From contig UESW01000076.1 in NCBI GenBank assembly GCA_900491605.1, positions 48,863-112,862 of the forward strand: 64,000 nucleotides of DNA, written 5' to 3'. The notes under the pieces were generated by a model. That model worked only from the letters and a program-made list of their open reading frames with translations. It was not told where the DNA came from and did not search any database. Source of the stretch: Calamus simplicifolius. Its lineage: Eukaryota; Streptophyta; Magnoliopsida; Arecales; Arecaceae. Shown here piece by piece: positions 46,401 to 56,218 of the stretch (positions are counted from its first letter, which is position 1; every line of letters starts with the position of its first letter). A program made the position numbers and the translations under genes.

Positions 46401-48430
46401 TATCTCTCTGTGATTGCTCAATCTGTCATAAGAAAGTCAGATATGGATGGTATTATGCTTGCTATGCCACACTTAAATACTCTATTCTGTACAATGAATC
46501 CCCTAATCAATTTGCATGCCATTGTCTGCTTTCTGTATAACCATGTAGGAAAGCCTGTGCATGGTAGGTTATGTTGGTTGCCAGTATGGAGACTCATTGC
46601 AAAGGTCCTGAAGGAGCATGTCAATGGTGTTAATGATCCTTCTGACTTGACAACTGATTGTGCAGTTGCTACTTATGATGCAGTTCTTTGGTTCTTGTCT
46701 TACCCCTTTATTATTCTTCTTTTTGCTGAGAAGGTTTTCACCTCTAGAAGTATTGGTAAACCCTCAGAGAAATGGCTGGTTTCTTCACAGAGTGAACTTC
46801 AGTTGGATCTTGTGATTAAAGAATGGAAGTCACTTTTTTATTCTTGTATCCATGTCTCTCAGATTTTGAATTCTTCAACAAACAATTTTACAGAAGATCT
46901 ATGTGAAATTTTGGCAAGACTGCTTGATGAGAACATCAGTATATTGCAGGATAGTATGGAGTCCTACCTGAAGGAGAAGCCTCAGAAAATTGTTGCTCTA
47001 TCTGTATATGGTGAAGTAGTCATACATGTACTGAATCATATGCAGGTTTTGGATTTTGCAACTTCAGAGTCAAAAGTATCCAACAAAGGCTGTGATAATA
47101 TTTCTCAAAAAACCAAAGACTTTGATAATTGTAGGCGATGCAGCTCCATCAAGAGTAGCTTGGGGCTTCTTACCAGGTAGTCATTAAGATAGTTTTGGTT
47201 GGATGTGATTGCAAACACTTTTTGTTTTTCTAGATCTCCATCTATTACAATGCATCCTTCTTTCTTGAGGAGCCCAACTCATGCTTCTATTTGTCATGTA
47301 CGCAGGTTTTTGGGTTTATCTCTAACATTTCTGAACACAAATCCACAAGTGGAACACGAAGTCATTAGTAGGTAATTCTTCATGTGAATTCTTCTTTCTC
47401 AATATTGGATTCCTGTACTTGTTAATGTGCATGCCATTTCTTTAGATCTATTATCAATTTAGTTGGTTACCAGTTTCTCTTGTCTTGATATGTATGATTT
47501 GCAGAGTTTTTGCTGCCCTGACTACTTTTGTTGGCCGTCTTGTCTTGAAGCAAGATATTCTTTCATTCTTGGAGGTGTGTAGCATAAATTTTCTTCAGAA
47601 TTCTTTTGCAAAAACTATATCAATAATCAATGATTCCATATGAGCTAATACTGACATGCTATTGCTGTAATAATGGTGCATATGCTTAAACACATCACAT
47701 GTTAAAAGAGATGTCATACTGTTTGCGTTATTTGCAGATAATCTCTGATCCATTGACTCAATGGCTGTCTTCTTCTTCTCTCATATGTGGCAAGATGCAG
47801 CAAGGAAGCACAATTTGTCAAGTTCATCACCTGTGGTCACAGACTTTAGATTGCTTGCAGAGAAGTCAACCATCCATTGTTTTTGATTCATTCTTCCTTA
47901 AAGTCCAAGCATCTCTCCTCCAAGCAGCTCTTGATCACCCCCACCCTCCTATTTCAGACTCTACCATTGCATTTTGGAATGCCACTTATGGTCAGAAAGG
48001 ACACTTGCAATACCCTCATTCTTTACTTTCAGTTCTAAACAAATTGTCAAGAGACGGAAGAATAGATCTTCTAAAGAACAGCTCAGTTATTTTTGCTAAA
48101 AATGGCTGTTCACTTACAGAATTCAGATATGCATCACAGAGATATGAAGATCCCATGTTGCAGAAGAGGAACTCTGGACTAGATAACCCAGAGGATCCAG
48201 AGAATGATAAGGGACATGCTGACATTGTAACTATGGGTTTAAGAAGCAAAAGGCCAAAAACATCTGAGCACCAAACAAAGCCAGGAGGATGTCAAGAAAG
48301 AGTTCAGGACATTCATGGACCTGGCTTTGAGGTGTGTGCAGGTCTTTGTCAGATTTCTAAGCATTCACAGATCAAAAAAGAGCTTAGAAAGCCAGAGCAT
48401 ATCTTAGAAATGCTTAGGAAGGCAAGGTAA
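40472..48430 (+). CDS. RIF1: RIF1-like protein (Rif1 N-terminal domain), ten exons, two frameshifts
   Basis: Exons by splice consensus: 40472-40665, 40786-40853, 40940-41001, 41097-41246, 43193-43369, 45079-45294, 45389-47176, 47306-47371, 47505-47574, 47738-48430. Phases join correctly, giving about 1,161 residues if two one-base losses in exon 7 (near 45897 and 46060) are allowed for. Family phrases: ASQALKCLGFMLYHPSLV, AVCNLGIWCIAVQQL, HALDNPFGSLSITFEAMQ, WVPPVYRRLISTDKRERDM, MIQAWGWYICLLGS. This is an alpha-solenoid, HEAT-like domain. In yeast and animals RIF1 recruits PP1 to control replication timing and acts at telomeres and breaks; the plant role is less known. The last exon may continue past an AG/GTAA donor at 48426. 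The frameshifts leave open whether the copy is functional or misassembled. Confidence 0.75.
41247..43192 (+). other. RIF1 intron 4
   Basis: A long intron with donor CAG/GTGC and acceptor TTGAAG/GCT. It contains the RTE tail at 41560-41668 and AT-rich sequence with TA runs near 41397-41452. No gene is seen inside. Confidence 0.6.
41560..41668 (+). mobile_element. RTE-type LINE 3' end in RIF1 intron 4
   Basis: TCGACTTAGTCCTCAATAGAG, then AGAGTGGAGGAAGCAGATTCATGTAGCC (coding for EWRKQIHVA in intact elements), then a GTTGA-repeat tail. Three relatives lie at 57358-57737, 58310-58480 and 61295-61385, all in the same orientation. RTE elements copy by target-primed reverse transcription, and short 5'-truncated tails are the usual remains. 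Confidence 0.75.
43370..45078 (+). other. RIF1 intron 5
   Basis: Donor AAG/GTACGTG and acceptor GATCAG/GCA. It holds the MITE at 44107-44773 and otherwise AT-rich sequence with a pyrimidine-rich tract before the acceptor. No ORF of note. Confidence 0.6.
44107..44773. mobile_element. hAT-like MITE in RIF1 intron 5
   Basis: The left end CAGTGTTGTTAAAAGCGCTAGGCACACTTAAG and right end CCTAAGGTGTGCCTAGGTGC...ACAACATTG are inverted repeats of about 30 bases. The flanking octamers ATTAGATT (44099-44106) and GTTAGACT (44774-44781) agree at six of eight positions, fitting an aged 8 bp hAT duplication. No transposase is present. The family has GGCACAC-rich ends. Confidence 0.75.
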
Positions 48431-51157
48431 CCGTATGTTGCTAACTCATGTATAAGATGTGTTTGTTCCATGATCGTCATCCAACCCCTGCCATGCACGC
48501 ATGCACGGGCACAAAAAAAAAAAAGAGGTACTTTGTTGTGGAGGCCAAATTGGCTGTCATAATTGGCAAACCAAAGAACCAAAGGCTGGTTTCTCACAAA
48601 AGGAAACTTGCCAGAGAACTCGAAGGCCAGTTGCTTACAAAAAGAACATAAAGACTGCTACCATTTGGTTTCAAATGTAAAATACAAAGGAGCTTTCAAA
48701 ATTGGGATTCTCATCGACAATAACATCACCAAACTTCTTGTATGGCTTATCTTGATTTGATGTGGTTATCTTCTATCATTTGACAATGTTATATGGTTCA
48801 ATTTTTCAGTGAAAACCAATGATGCAGTATCTAATTATTCAATCATGACTTGAACAGAAATAACCTACGATGAAGCTGATTTTCTTTCTTTCTTTTTTTT
48901 TTTGGGCACACCAATTGTTCTTTTATTAGGTATCATGCCATCAATAATTCTACCTGCTGGAATCATGCCAACGATACATTTTTCCTACATGCAAGTTGTA
49001 ATATTACTAGATTTACTATCATGATTGGAAGTAGTCTATACATTGTAGTTGTGGAGGTTAAAAGGTTGCTTTCCTCCTCTTTTCATTTCGTAGTCTGAAA
49101 CATCTAATATCTGAAACATTTGCATTTCCATCTGCAACAATTGGACACACATGCTAATTCTAATTCCTGAGTAGCTCGTTTGTTAAGCTGTAAGCCAAGA
49201 CTCAGATTGATGCTTATCAAGTTAATTTTAAATTCTACTGAAAATTATTTCGATGGCTTGATTTTTATTGCTTGCTTTCTTGTTTTCTATTTCAAATCAT
49301 AGAAAAATGAAATATGAGTGAGAAATGGCATTTGATAGGTTGTTTTAAATTTTTTGTTTCTAAAACTTATAAAATTATTGGTATAGAATTTTAATTTTTA
49401 AGAATTTCTAAAAGAACATGATTTCAAATAAAGGAACATGTTTCATCAGACCACAGCCACCCTTTTGCCTCTACCTCCACTGCCGGTTCTATTGATGGCA
49501 CCATTTCTCTATTGCTGACACTAGTGTAGCTGGTGTTTGACCGCAACTGACTCCTCTCTACTGCAGTTGATGGAAGCAAGCTTACAATTATGAAGTGCAG
49601 TCTTAATGGTTCGGATTTGTCTTTGAAGAGAGATCTCATGCAACTGGGACCTTTGCCTCGATTTCTCCACCTGCTTCAACCTGGTTCCAAGATCAGCTCC
49701 TATTTGTTTGTCATTTGAAAATTGGGGAGCTTGGAAATTAGGGAATCCATAAAGTCTGAGTAAGTGCCTTGCTGCTCTCTTCCTTTGAACGCAACAGATC
49801 AAACTCAGTGGTTCACTGTCCTTGGCTTTCAACAGACACCCCACATTCTTCAAAAACAGTGGGTTGTACCATGCTCTTCTATGGACTTGGAAAACATGAT
49901 GCAGATGATTGCTAGAAATATTTATTCTCGGTGTTTTTCGAGGAAAGATTTAGTGAGGAACTTATTTATGCATTAGTCAATGTGCAGCACTCTTTCAGAA
50001 AATTTTGCAGCAATATTTGTAGCTCTTATGGTATGGAAGAATATTAGTTAGATTGTATTATTTCTGTAGTATAGTTAAATTATATTGATATACTTCCTTT
50101 TTCCTTAATAGAAAGCTCCAAATTTTTGATAGAATACTTATTTCGAGATTAGAAGGGTGCACTTGCACTTGCTGATATGTTTTAGTTGCATAGATAATGA
50201 TGATATTATTTCCCTAATGCCATGTGATCTGCTGAACGTATCATTTATTTACATTCAGACAAATGAAGTATTGGTATATCTTTTAAATTTTTTGAAATTC
50301 TATTTCAAAATATACTGCATTATTAACAGAGTTGGTGACTCCCTATACAGCAAGCATGAAGCTGTATTCCAAGTGATCTTAAAATTGCAAGCTCTTGATT
50401 TTCTGCTCATTTTTCGCCCTTCTTGTATGCATTGATTGCTGGGCAATTTGAATTTCTGATGCCCTTAACAAAGTCAGGAAATGAAAAGATATCTTTCACT
50501 ATGTTTTATGCGCTAGAACCATTGTAACCAGCAGAGTGCCTGGATTTTGAGATTTGGTTAAATTTATGTAGGAAGTTGAAAATGAAAAATTATATGACAA
50601 TGCCTCTGGCATCTATTTAATAATATCAGTTGTGTGTTAAATGGATTTTGGATACTTATATCAAATTAAAAAAAATTAAATAATGTTTTTTTTGTTGGTC
50701 ATGTGTTAAATTAATTTTAAATATTTGTATCAAATTAAGGAGCTTAAATATTTTTTTTATAACTAATCTTTTTAGATAAAGTCTTGGCAAGTATATTGAT
50801 ACCTAAATAGAGAAAAAATATATTAGATTGTACTCGCATATATTTAGTTTTATGCATTGAGTAGATTTTGGATGGTTATGCATTGAGTAGATCTTTATTA
50901 AATAGTTAGACCTTGGGTGATGATGGAAATCTTGCATTTTGACTGAGAATCTAATTCAAATTAAAGGTTTTCATGCATTATTTTTTTCTCCTTGTTGAAA
51001 AGAGTTCTAATGCTTCTAACATTTTTTTGTATTTATTGAATAGTAAAATATTTTAAAATAATCGCAGATTGGATAGAAAAAAAAAGTTTGAATACGTTAT
51101 AGCTCAAGTTTACCTGCTACTAATTAATTTCATTCGAATTTAATTTCATTCAAATTT
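48431..51157. other. Downstream region of the RIF1-like gene
   Basis: It probably begins with the 3' untranslated region. No further RIF1 exon could be supported. A minus-strand ORF at 49853-49521 (basic, Gln/Arg-rich end) has no family I recognise. A-runs occur at 48511 and T-runs at 48890. From 50580 to 51120 the sequence is AT-rich with repeated ATGTGTTAAAT(T/G)-type phrases (50630 and 50700). Confidence 0.35.
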
Positions 51158-51181
51158 TTAGGTAGTGTTTGAAATAGGGGA

Positions 51182-52132
51182 TGATGACGCTCAATCACCT
51201 CTCCTGGACGTCGGGAACGGAGTGCTTCTCTCGGCTCTTCTTCACCATGTTACCTGCAGAAAAGTCCTGGGACCGGAAGGGGTCTCCGGTGGGACCCTCC
51301 GATGGCCAAGTTAGTGACTGAGGTCACAGCTGAAGAGGGGCTCGAGTGAGCCCTTTTTAGTATAGAAAGAGGGATCTCAGAAAGGAGGAATTCCCTTCTA
51401 GAGTTGAGAGGGCGATTTTGGGGTTATCGTGCATACCTGTTTACTGGGTGGATTCACCTTTTTATAGGGGTTGATCCTGGCATGATCACGTGGGATTGTG
51501 TGAAGTTAGATTGTCTGCTGAGCCCTTGCGTGAATCTGGGCTGGTTGGTGGGTTACGTCCCATCAGTTATTGGGTAGGTAGGTTTCCCATCAGCCGGCGG
51601 GGCTGTTGAGTTGTCGGATCTGGCGTTGTCGGGTGGCATGCATCAAGAGGCGGTTTCTTGAACCGCTGGGGCTGCCAGGAAGGTGTCAGGGCCACCTAGG
51701 AAGTGCCGGGGCCGCCTAGCTTGGAGACGGAGTTGTTGGCCTTTGGGACCGTCGGCCTTTGGGGCCGTTGGTCTTGGAGGTGTCGGCCTTTGGGGCCGTC
51801 GGTCTTAGAGCCGTCGGCCTTTGGGGCCATCGGCCTTTGGAGCCGTCGGTCATTGGGGCCGTCGGTCTTGGAGGTGTCGGCCTTTGGCGCCGTCGGTCTT
51901 GGAGCCGTCGGCCTTTGGGGCCGTCGGTCTTCGGGTGTCGGCCTTTGGGGCCGTCGGTCTTCGAGGTGTCGGCCTTTGGGGCCGTCGGTCTTCGGGTATC
52001 GGCCTTTGGGGCCGTCGGTCTTGGAGCCGTCGGCCTTTGGGGCCGTCGGTCTTGAGTGTCGGCCTTGAGGCCGTCGGTCTTGGAGCCGTCCAAAAAATTT
52101 TTTATTCTTCATGGGGTCAACTGGCTCCATCA
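51182..52132 (-). repeat. 3' LTR with GC-rich minisatellite
   Basis: The outer half (51182-51735) is a normal LTR sequence. 51738-52093 is an array of about two dozen subunits of 15-16 bases, GCCGTCGG(C/T)CTT(T)GG(G/A), mostly alternating in two types to give a 31 bp period. The array is stop-poor in several frames, so the ORFs there are by-products of composition. Confidence 0.88.
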
Positions 52133-52489
52133 AATGCCCCCCACACTCCTTGAGCTTGCGTGCCCTGCATCAGCTAAGCGAAAGGAGTGTAGAACTTCAA
52201 GAAATTTTTTGGAGGCAAATTGATTACCTTACGCCCGCCACTGAAAGCAGCGTACGCTAACTTTTTGGGGGATGCTCGTCAATTAGCCATTGAGGCTAAG
52301 ATGAAGCCGATGAGGCAAAGTTGAGGCCGTCGAGAATCTTTTGAACCCCGGAGGGTGACCAGAGGGTGCTTGGGCCAGGCTAAGGTGCCTTTTTCTTTAA
52401 AGAAATTGGTCTCCTTCTGCAGGGTTGATCTGCCACCCAGGAAACTCTGTTGATTGGAATCCACAGGTCTTGAGCTTGGGGGTGCTGAC

Positions 52490-52835
52490 ACGGAGCCAGT
52501 CTTGAGGTGCCGACGCGGATTCGGTCTTTGTTGCCGATGTGGAGTCGGTCTTTGGTGGTTTTCCTGTAACGCATTCAGATACTAATGAAAAGAAACTTTT
52601 TTCTCAGTGTAGTATACTTAGCTTTTTGCAGCTGTTTGCCTTCGCGGGTCTTTGGTGTCTTTGCCGATGCCGTCTTTGGTAGTCGATCTTTGCCGACGCG
52701 GAGTCGGTCTTGTTGCCGCGGAGTCGGTCTTTGTTGCCGACGCGGAGTCGGTCTTTGATGCCGACGTGGAGTCGGTCTTTGGTGCCATGCGGAGTCGGTC
52801 TTTGTTGCCGACGCGGAGTCGGTCTTTGTGCCTGG
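52490..52835. repeat. Second minisatellite, internal, about 24 bp unit
   Basis: Units of the form GTTGCCGACGCGGAGTCGGTCTTT occur at 52500-52560 and 52670-52835, split by unrelated sequence with TACTAATGAAAAGAAA. The core GTCGGTCTT is shared with the LTR array, suggesting a common origin or exchange. Confidence 0.75.
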
Positions 52836-53079
52836 CTGGCCCAGGGCTTTTTGACGCCAAAGCGAGGTTGGCCTTGGATGTTGATGCAAGGTTAGGTCTT
52901 CCCTGCATGACATTTTTAAGTATTAATGAAAGAAAACCGTCTTAAGTGCAGTGTACTTAGCTCTTGTAGCGAACGGATCACTAGCCCACTGGTGCAGCTA
53001 TCATGGGCGACGTGAGAGGCTTGGGGTGATGCTGAGTGGCCCCCGAGCGTTGCTTCTGCAGTTCATGAACTGCTGCTTT

Positions 53080-53773
53080 CAAAGCTTGATCTTGCCATTG
53101 AGGATGGCCAGCTAGGGAAGACGGAACCGAGGCGGAACCGGCTCTTCCGTGATGCGGCGGGAGAGCGGAGGACGATGGTCGAACTCTTCCTCCGGCTGAT
53201 GATATATTTTCCTGGCGAGCTCATCTAGCCACCGGTTGTACTCTTCCAGGCGTTCCTCCGCCTGACGACTGATTGTCAGGGCCCTCCGAGATGGCTCGGA
53301 GGAGGAAGAAGAAGGGGAAAGAAGAAGATGGAGACGGGAGTCTAGACTTCCGCCTGGGCTCCTCCTGATGACGAGGCTCGGGAGGGAACTTGCCGGGGCC
53401 GTGGTCGGGGGACCACGACCGCCTGGGGGCTCGCAGCGAGGCTTCCTAGGGGAAGCCGGGCGTCGTCCGGTCTCGCGCCGACCGGCCTCCCGCCGAGGAG
53501 AACCTCCCTCGCCGACTGCTGACTGGCGAGGGGAGCAGTCTGATGCTGGGTGGCCACGGACGGTTGTTGCTGGAGCCCATGGACCATGGCGGTGAGATTC
53601 TGGACTTGCTGGGAAAGAGTCGCCAGTCGCTCCGCTGTTTGATCAACGGCCTCTGGCGGCGGGCAGGCAACTGGAGGGTTGGTAGCAGAGGGATTGGCCT
53701 CCTGCTGTCCAGTTGGCGGGGGGAGCCCCGCTGGACAGCTGACGGAGGCATCCTGAGCTCGCGTCACCACCAT
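53080..53773 (-). pseudogene. Gag-like 5' coding remnant of the non-autonomous element
   Basis: 53773-53342 encodes MVVTRAQDASVSCPAG, a Pro/Gln-rich region and a short coiled segment AERLATLSQQVQNLTAMV, followed by a Ser/Pro-rich basic tail. This resembles the N-terminus of gag in some Ty3 (Tat-like) elements. In another frame further left, RRITEEPVPPRFRLP followed by a stop continues the likeness. No capsid core or zinc knuckle follows. It may serve only as leader or packaging sequence. Confidence 0.5.
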
Positions 53774-53849
53774 GGCTCCTTGAAGAGAAGAGGGGGAGAG
53801 AGATGTAGCTTAGGGAGAACGTTCGCTACTTTTCTTATCACCCCTTCCT

Positions 53850-53871
53850 GACGCGCCAATCTGATGACGCT
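53850..53871 (-). other. Primer binding site of the non-autonomous element
   Basis: The minus strand reads TTGGCGCGTCAGGAAGGGG just inside the 5' LTR. Sites starting TGGCGC are common in Ty3 elements. The exact tRNA cannot be named. Confidence 0.6.
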
Positions 53872-54733
53872 CAATCACCTCTCCTGGACGTCGGGAACAG
53901 AGTGCTTCTCCCGGCTCTTCTTCACCAGGTTACCTGCAGAAAAGTCCCGGGACCGGAGGGGGTCTCCGGTCCGGTGGGACCCTTCGACGGCCAAGTTAGT
54001 GACTGAGGTCACAGCTGAAGAGGGGCTCGAGTGAGCCCTTTTTAGTGTAGAAAGAGGGATCTCAGAGAGGAGGAATTCCCTTCTGAGAGTTGAGAGGGCG
54101 ATTTTGGGGGTTATCGCGCATACCTGTTTACTGGGTGGATTCACCTTTTTATAGGGTTGACCCTGGCATGATCACGTGGGATTGTGTAAAGTCAGATTGT
54201 CTGCTGAGCCTTTGCGTGAATCTGGGCTGGTTGGTGGGTTATGTCCCATCAGTTGTTGGGTAGGTAGGTTCTGTCACATCAGCCGGCGGGGCTGTTGAGT
54301 TGTCGGATCTGGCGCTGTCGGGCGGTGCGCGTCAGAGAGGCGGTTTCTTGAACCGCTGGGACTGCCAGGAAGGTGTCGGGGCCGGCTGGGAGGTGCCGGG
54401 GCCGCCTAGCTTGGAGATGGAGTTGTCGGCCTTTGGGACCGTCGGCCTTTGGGGCCGGTCGGTCTTTGGAGCCGTCGGTCTTGGAGCTATCGGCCTTTGG
54501 GGCCATCGGTCTTCGGGTGTCGGCCTTTGGGACCGTCGGTCTTAGAGCCGTCGGCCTCTGGGGCCGTCGGTCTTGGAGCCATCGGCCCTTGGGGCCGTCG
54601 GTCTTCGAGGTGTCGGCCCTTAGGGCCGTCGGTCTTGAAGTGTCGGCCCTTGGGGCCATCGGTCTTTGGAGCCGTCGGTCTTGGAGCCGTCCAAAAATTT
54701 TTTTATTCTCCATGGGGTCAACTGGCTCCATCA
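53872..54733 (-). repeat. 5' LTR with GC-rich minisatellite
   Basis: Matches 51182-52132. Its array (54424-54690) is shorter than in the other LTR by about six subunits, so the LTRs differ mainly by array length. Confidence 0.88.
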
Positions 54734-55031
54734 GGGGATAAGAGGGAATATCTTCTGAATATTTCCTCTTATTCCCAAAAGCTATAAGTATAAGGGATAG
54801 TTGGGAATAAAGTTAACCAAAGGGATAATTTATGGTTAACCATAGGATATCCCTCAATTTATTCCCTAGGAATGCAGGAATAGCTGGTTATCCCTTCAAA
54901 TAAGAGTAAAAAAGAGTTATCCTATGAATTTATCTTTTTGCATTTGATATGATCAATGGGATAGCCAAGGGACAAACTCGATTCCGTACACTTATCCATG
55001 GATAATATTTTTTCTATCAAACACTACCTTA

Positions 55032-55870
55032 GGGTCACATGATTTTGGTAGCATCAATATCCCATTTGAATTAGATTTTGATTAACTTGTGACCTATGAC
55101 GTGCAATATAGCATGGAAGGGCTTCATAAAACGGTATTAGAGTTTTGCTCTGATATCGTGCGATATGGCTTAAAAGGGCTATTCATTAAATGGTATTAGA
55201 GTTTTGCTCCAGCATGAAGCCATCATTTTTAGCGGACGGTCTTCGGAGCGTTGTATTGAAATAAAGAAATTTTTGTCCGTAGGATTGCTATTATATGACC
55301 ATCTTTATCAGCCGATGGTCTTGAGATGTTATGTGACCATTGAATGGTATTAAAATGTTACACGGTAGTACAAGAATTTTTTGTCCATAGGATTGCTATC
55401 ATATTAAGATGAGGTATTATATTGAGATAAGACCAGTGATTTGGACACTCGTAGCTAGACCTCAAGCATATTACCGTAACAGCGGGTGTACCTCCTCTAT
55501 TATATGATAGTATGTACCTCCTCTACTGTATAACAAATTCTCTAGAAATTCACTCCATAAGATTCCATCAGATAGGATGTGCAAATGGAAAAGATTACCA
55601 TATTATAATGTTTTATAATTTTATAATATAATTTTATATTATCATATAATAATAATAATATAATAAAACGTAATATAATTTTTTTTAAAAATATTTTTTA
55701 AATATTTATCAACTTAAACTTTCAATAAAATTTTAAAAAATATTTTAAGATCAGCCGCACGCGGTCTGGGCACCTCCTTCGCGGAAAGGTACGAATGCTT
55801 GGATCCTTCCGAACCTCCTGATCGCGGAGGGAGTCGTGGAACGTGCGAGGGTCCTCCATTTCTAAGATAA
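55032..55870. other. Spacer upstream of CHMP1 with short direct repeats
   Basis: No gene is supported. TGGTATTAGAGTTTTGCTC occurs twice (about 55131 and 55192), and TTTTTGTCC(G/A)TAGGATTGCTAT occurs twice (about 55268 and 55378). 55590-55745 is very AT-rich. 55750-55870 is GC-richer and may belong to the CHMP1 promoter. Confidence 0.45.
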
Positions 55871-55873
55871 CCA

Positions 55874-55881
55874 ACGTGGCA
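55874..55881. promoter_or_regulatory. Possible ABRE/G-box-like element ACGTGGCA
   Basis: ACGTGGCA lies about 340 bases before the CHMP1 start. ACGTGGC is the core bound by plant bZIP factors in abscisic acid responses. A single short match is weak evidence. Confidence 0.25.
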
Positions 55882-55916
55882 GCTATCCAAGCATATGGTT
55901 TCAAATTTCGTTTATG

Positions 55917-55940
55917 ACTCGGACGCGGACGCGGACGCGG
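55917..55940. repeat. GGACGC hexamer repeat
   Basis: GACTCGGACGCGGACGCGGACGCGGAC: three perfect and flanking imperfect copies of GGACGC, in the region upstream of or within the CHMP1 leader. Confidence 0.8.
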
Positions 55941-56218
55941 ACTCGGTCTCCGGCAAGCCAAAACAGCGTCCGATGCGCGGTGGAAGTATCTGTAATCTTC
56001 CCCCTTTGCTTTCCTTTTTCCTCCCCTCTTACCCTGCCTCTATCCATAATTCTCTTCTTCTCGGCCATCCTTCGGCTCTAATCCTCGCCCTCGCCCTCCA
56101 CATCTGCCACCCTCGCTCGATCGCGATCGATCTGTCCTTCCTTCAGCTCGTAGATCGCGCTCTCTTTTCCCGAAACCCAAACCCTAGGAGTCGACTCGAC
56201 TCGAATCGAATCGGATCG

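Larger units (their letters stand above)
51182..54733 (-). mobile_element. Non-autonomous LTR retrotransposon with minisatellite LTRs, GGGGA duplication
   Basis: LTRs at 51182-52132 and 53872-54733 start TGATGACGCTC and end GGCTCCATCA on the plus strand. GGGGA lies at 51177-51181 and 54734-54738. Minus orientation is shown by the primer site (TTGGCGCGTCAGG, next to 53871) and a G-rich polypurine tract (GTGGGGGGCATT, about 52133-52144). The interior is only 1,739 bp, without pol, and has a gag-like start and a second minisatellite. It must depend on proteins of another element. Confidence 0.9.
51161..55028. mobile_element. Tourist-like MITE split by an LTR retrotransposon
   Basis: Starts GGTAGTGTTTGAAATAGGGG and ends CTATCAAACACTACC, with TTA on both sides (51158-51160 and 55029-55031). 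After the insert the MITE resumes at 54734, and its body aligns with 14841-15205 through GGGATAGTTGGGAATAAAGTTAACC and GCATTTGATATGATCAATGGG. Without the insert it is about 310 bp. Confidence 0.85.

Noticed and set aside
49521..49853. Minus-strand ORF of 110 codons with a basic C-terminal half
   Set aside because: No recognised motif, no codon or splice context, and a stop-interrupted neighbourhood. Left as unexplained rather than called a gene.
51696..52153. Long ORFs on both strands with RPTAPKADTSKTDG-type or GPSVLEPSAFG-type repeats
   Set aside because: They lie in the LTR minisatellite, are open in several frames because the unit lacks stops, and match no family. They are a by-product of composition.
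52575..52945. Arg/Pro/Thr-rich or Ser/Arg-rich ORFs
   Set aside because: They come from the 24 bp internal minisatellite.
54279..54787. Matching long ORFs in the other LTR
   Set aside because: Same minisatellite as above; not genes.
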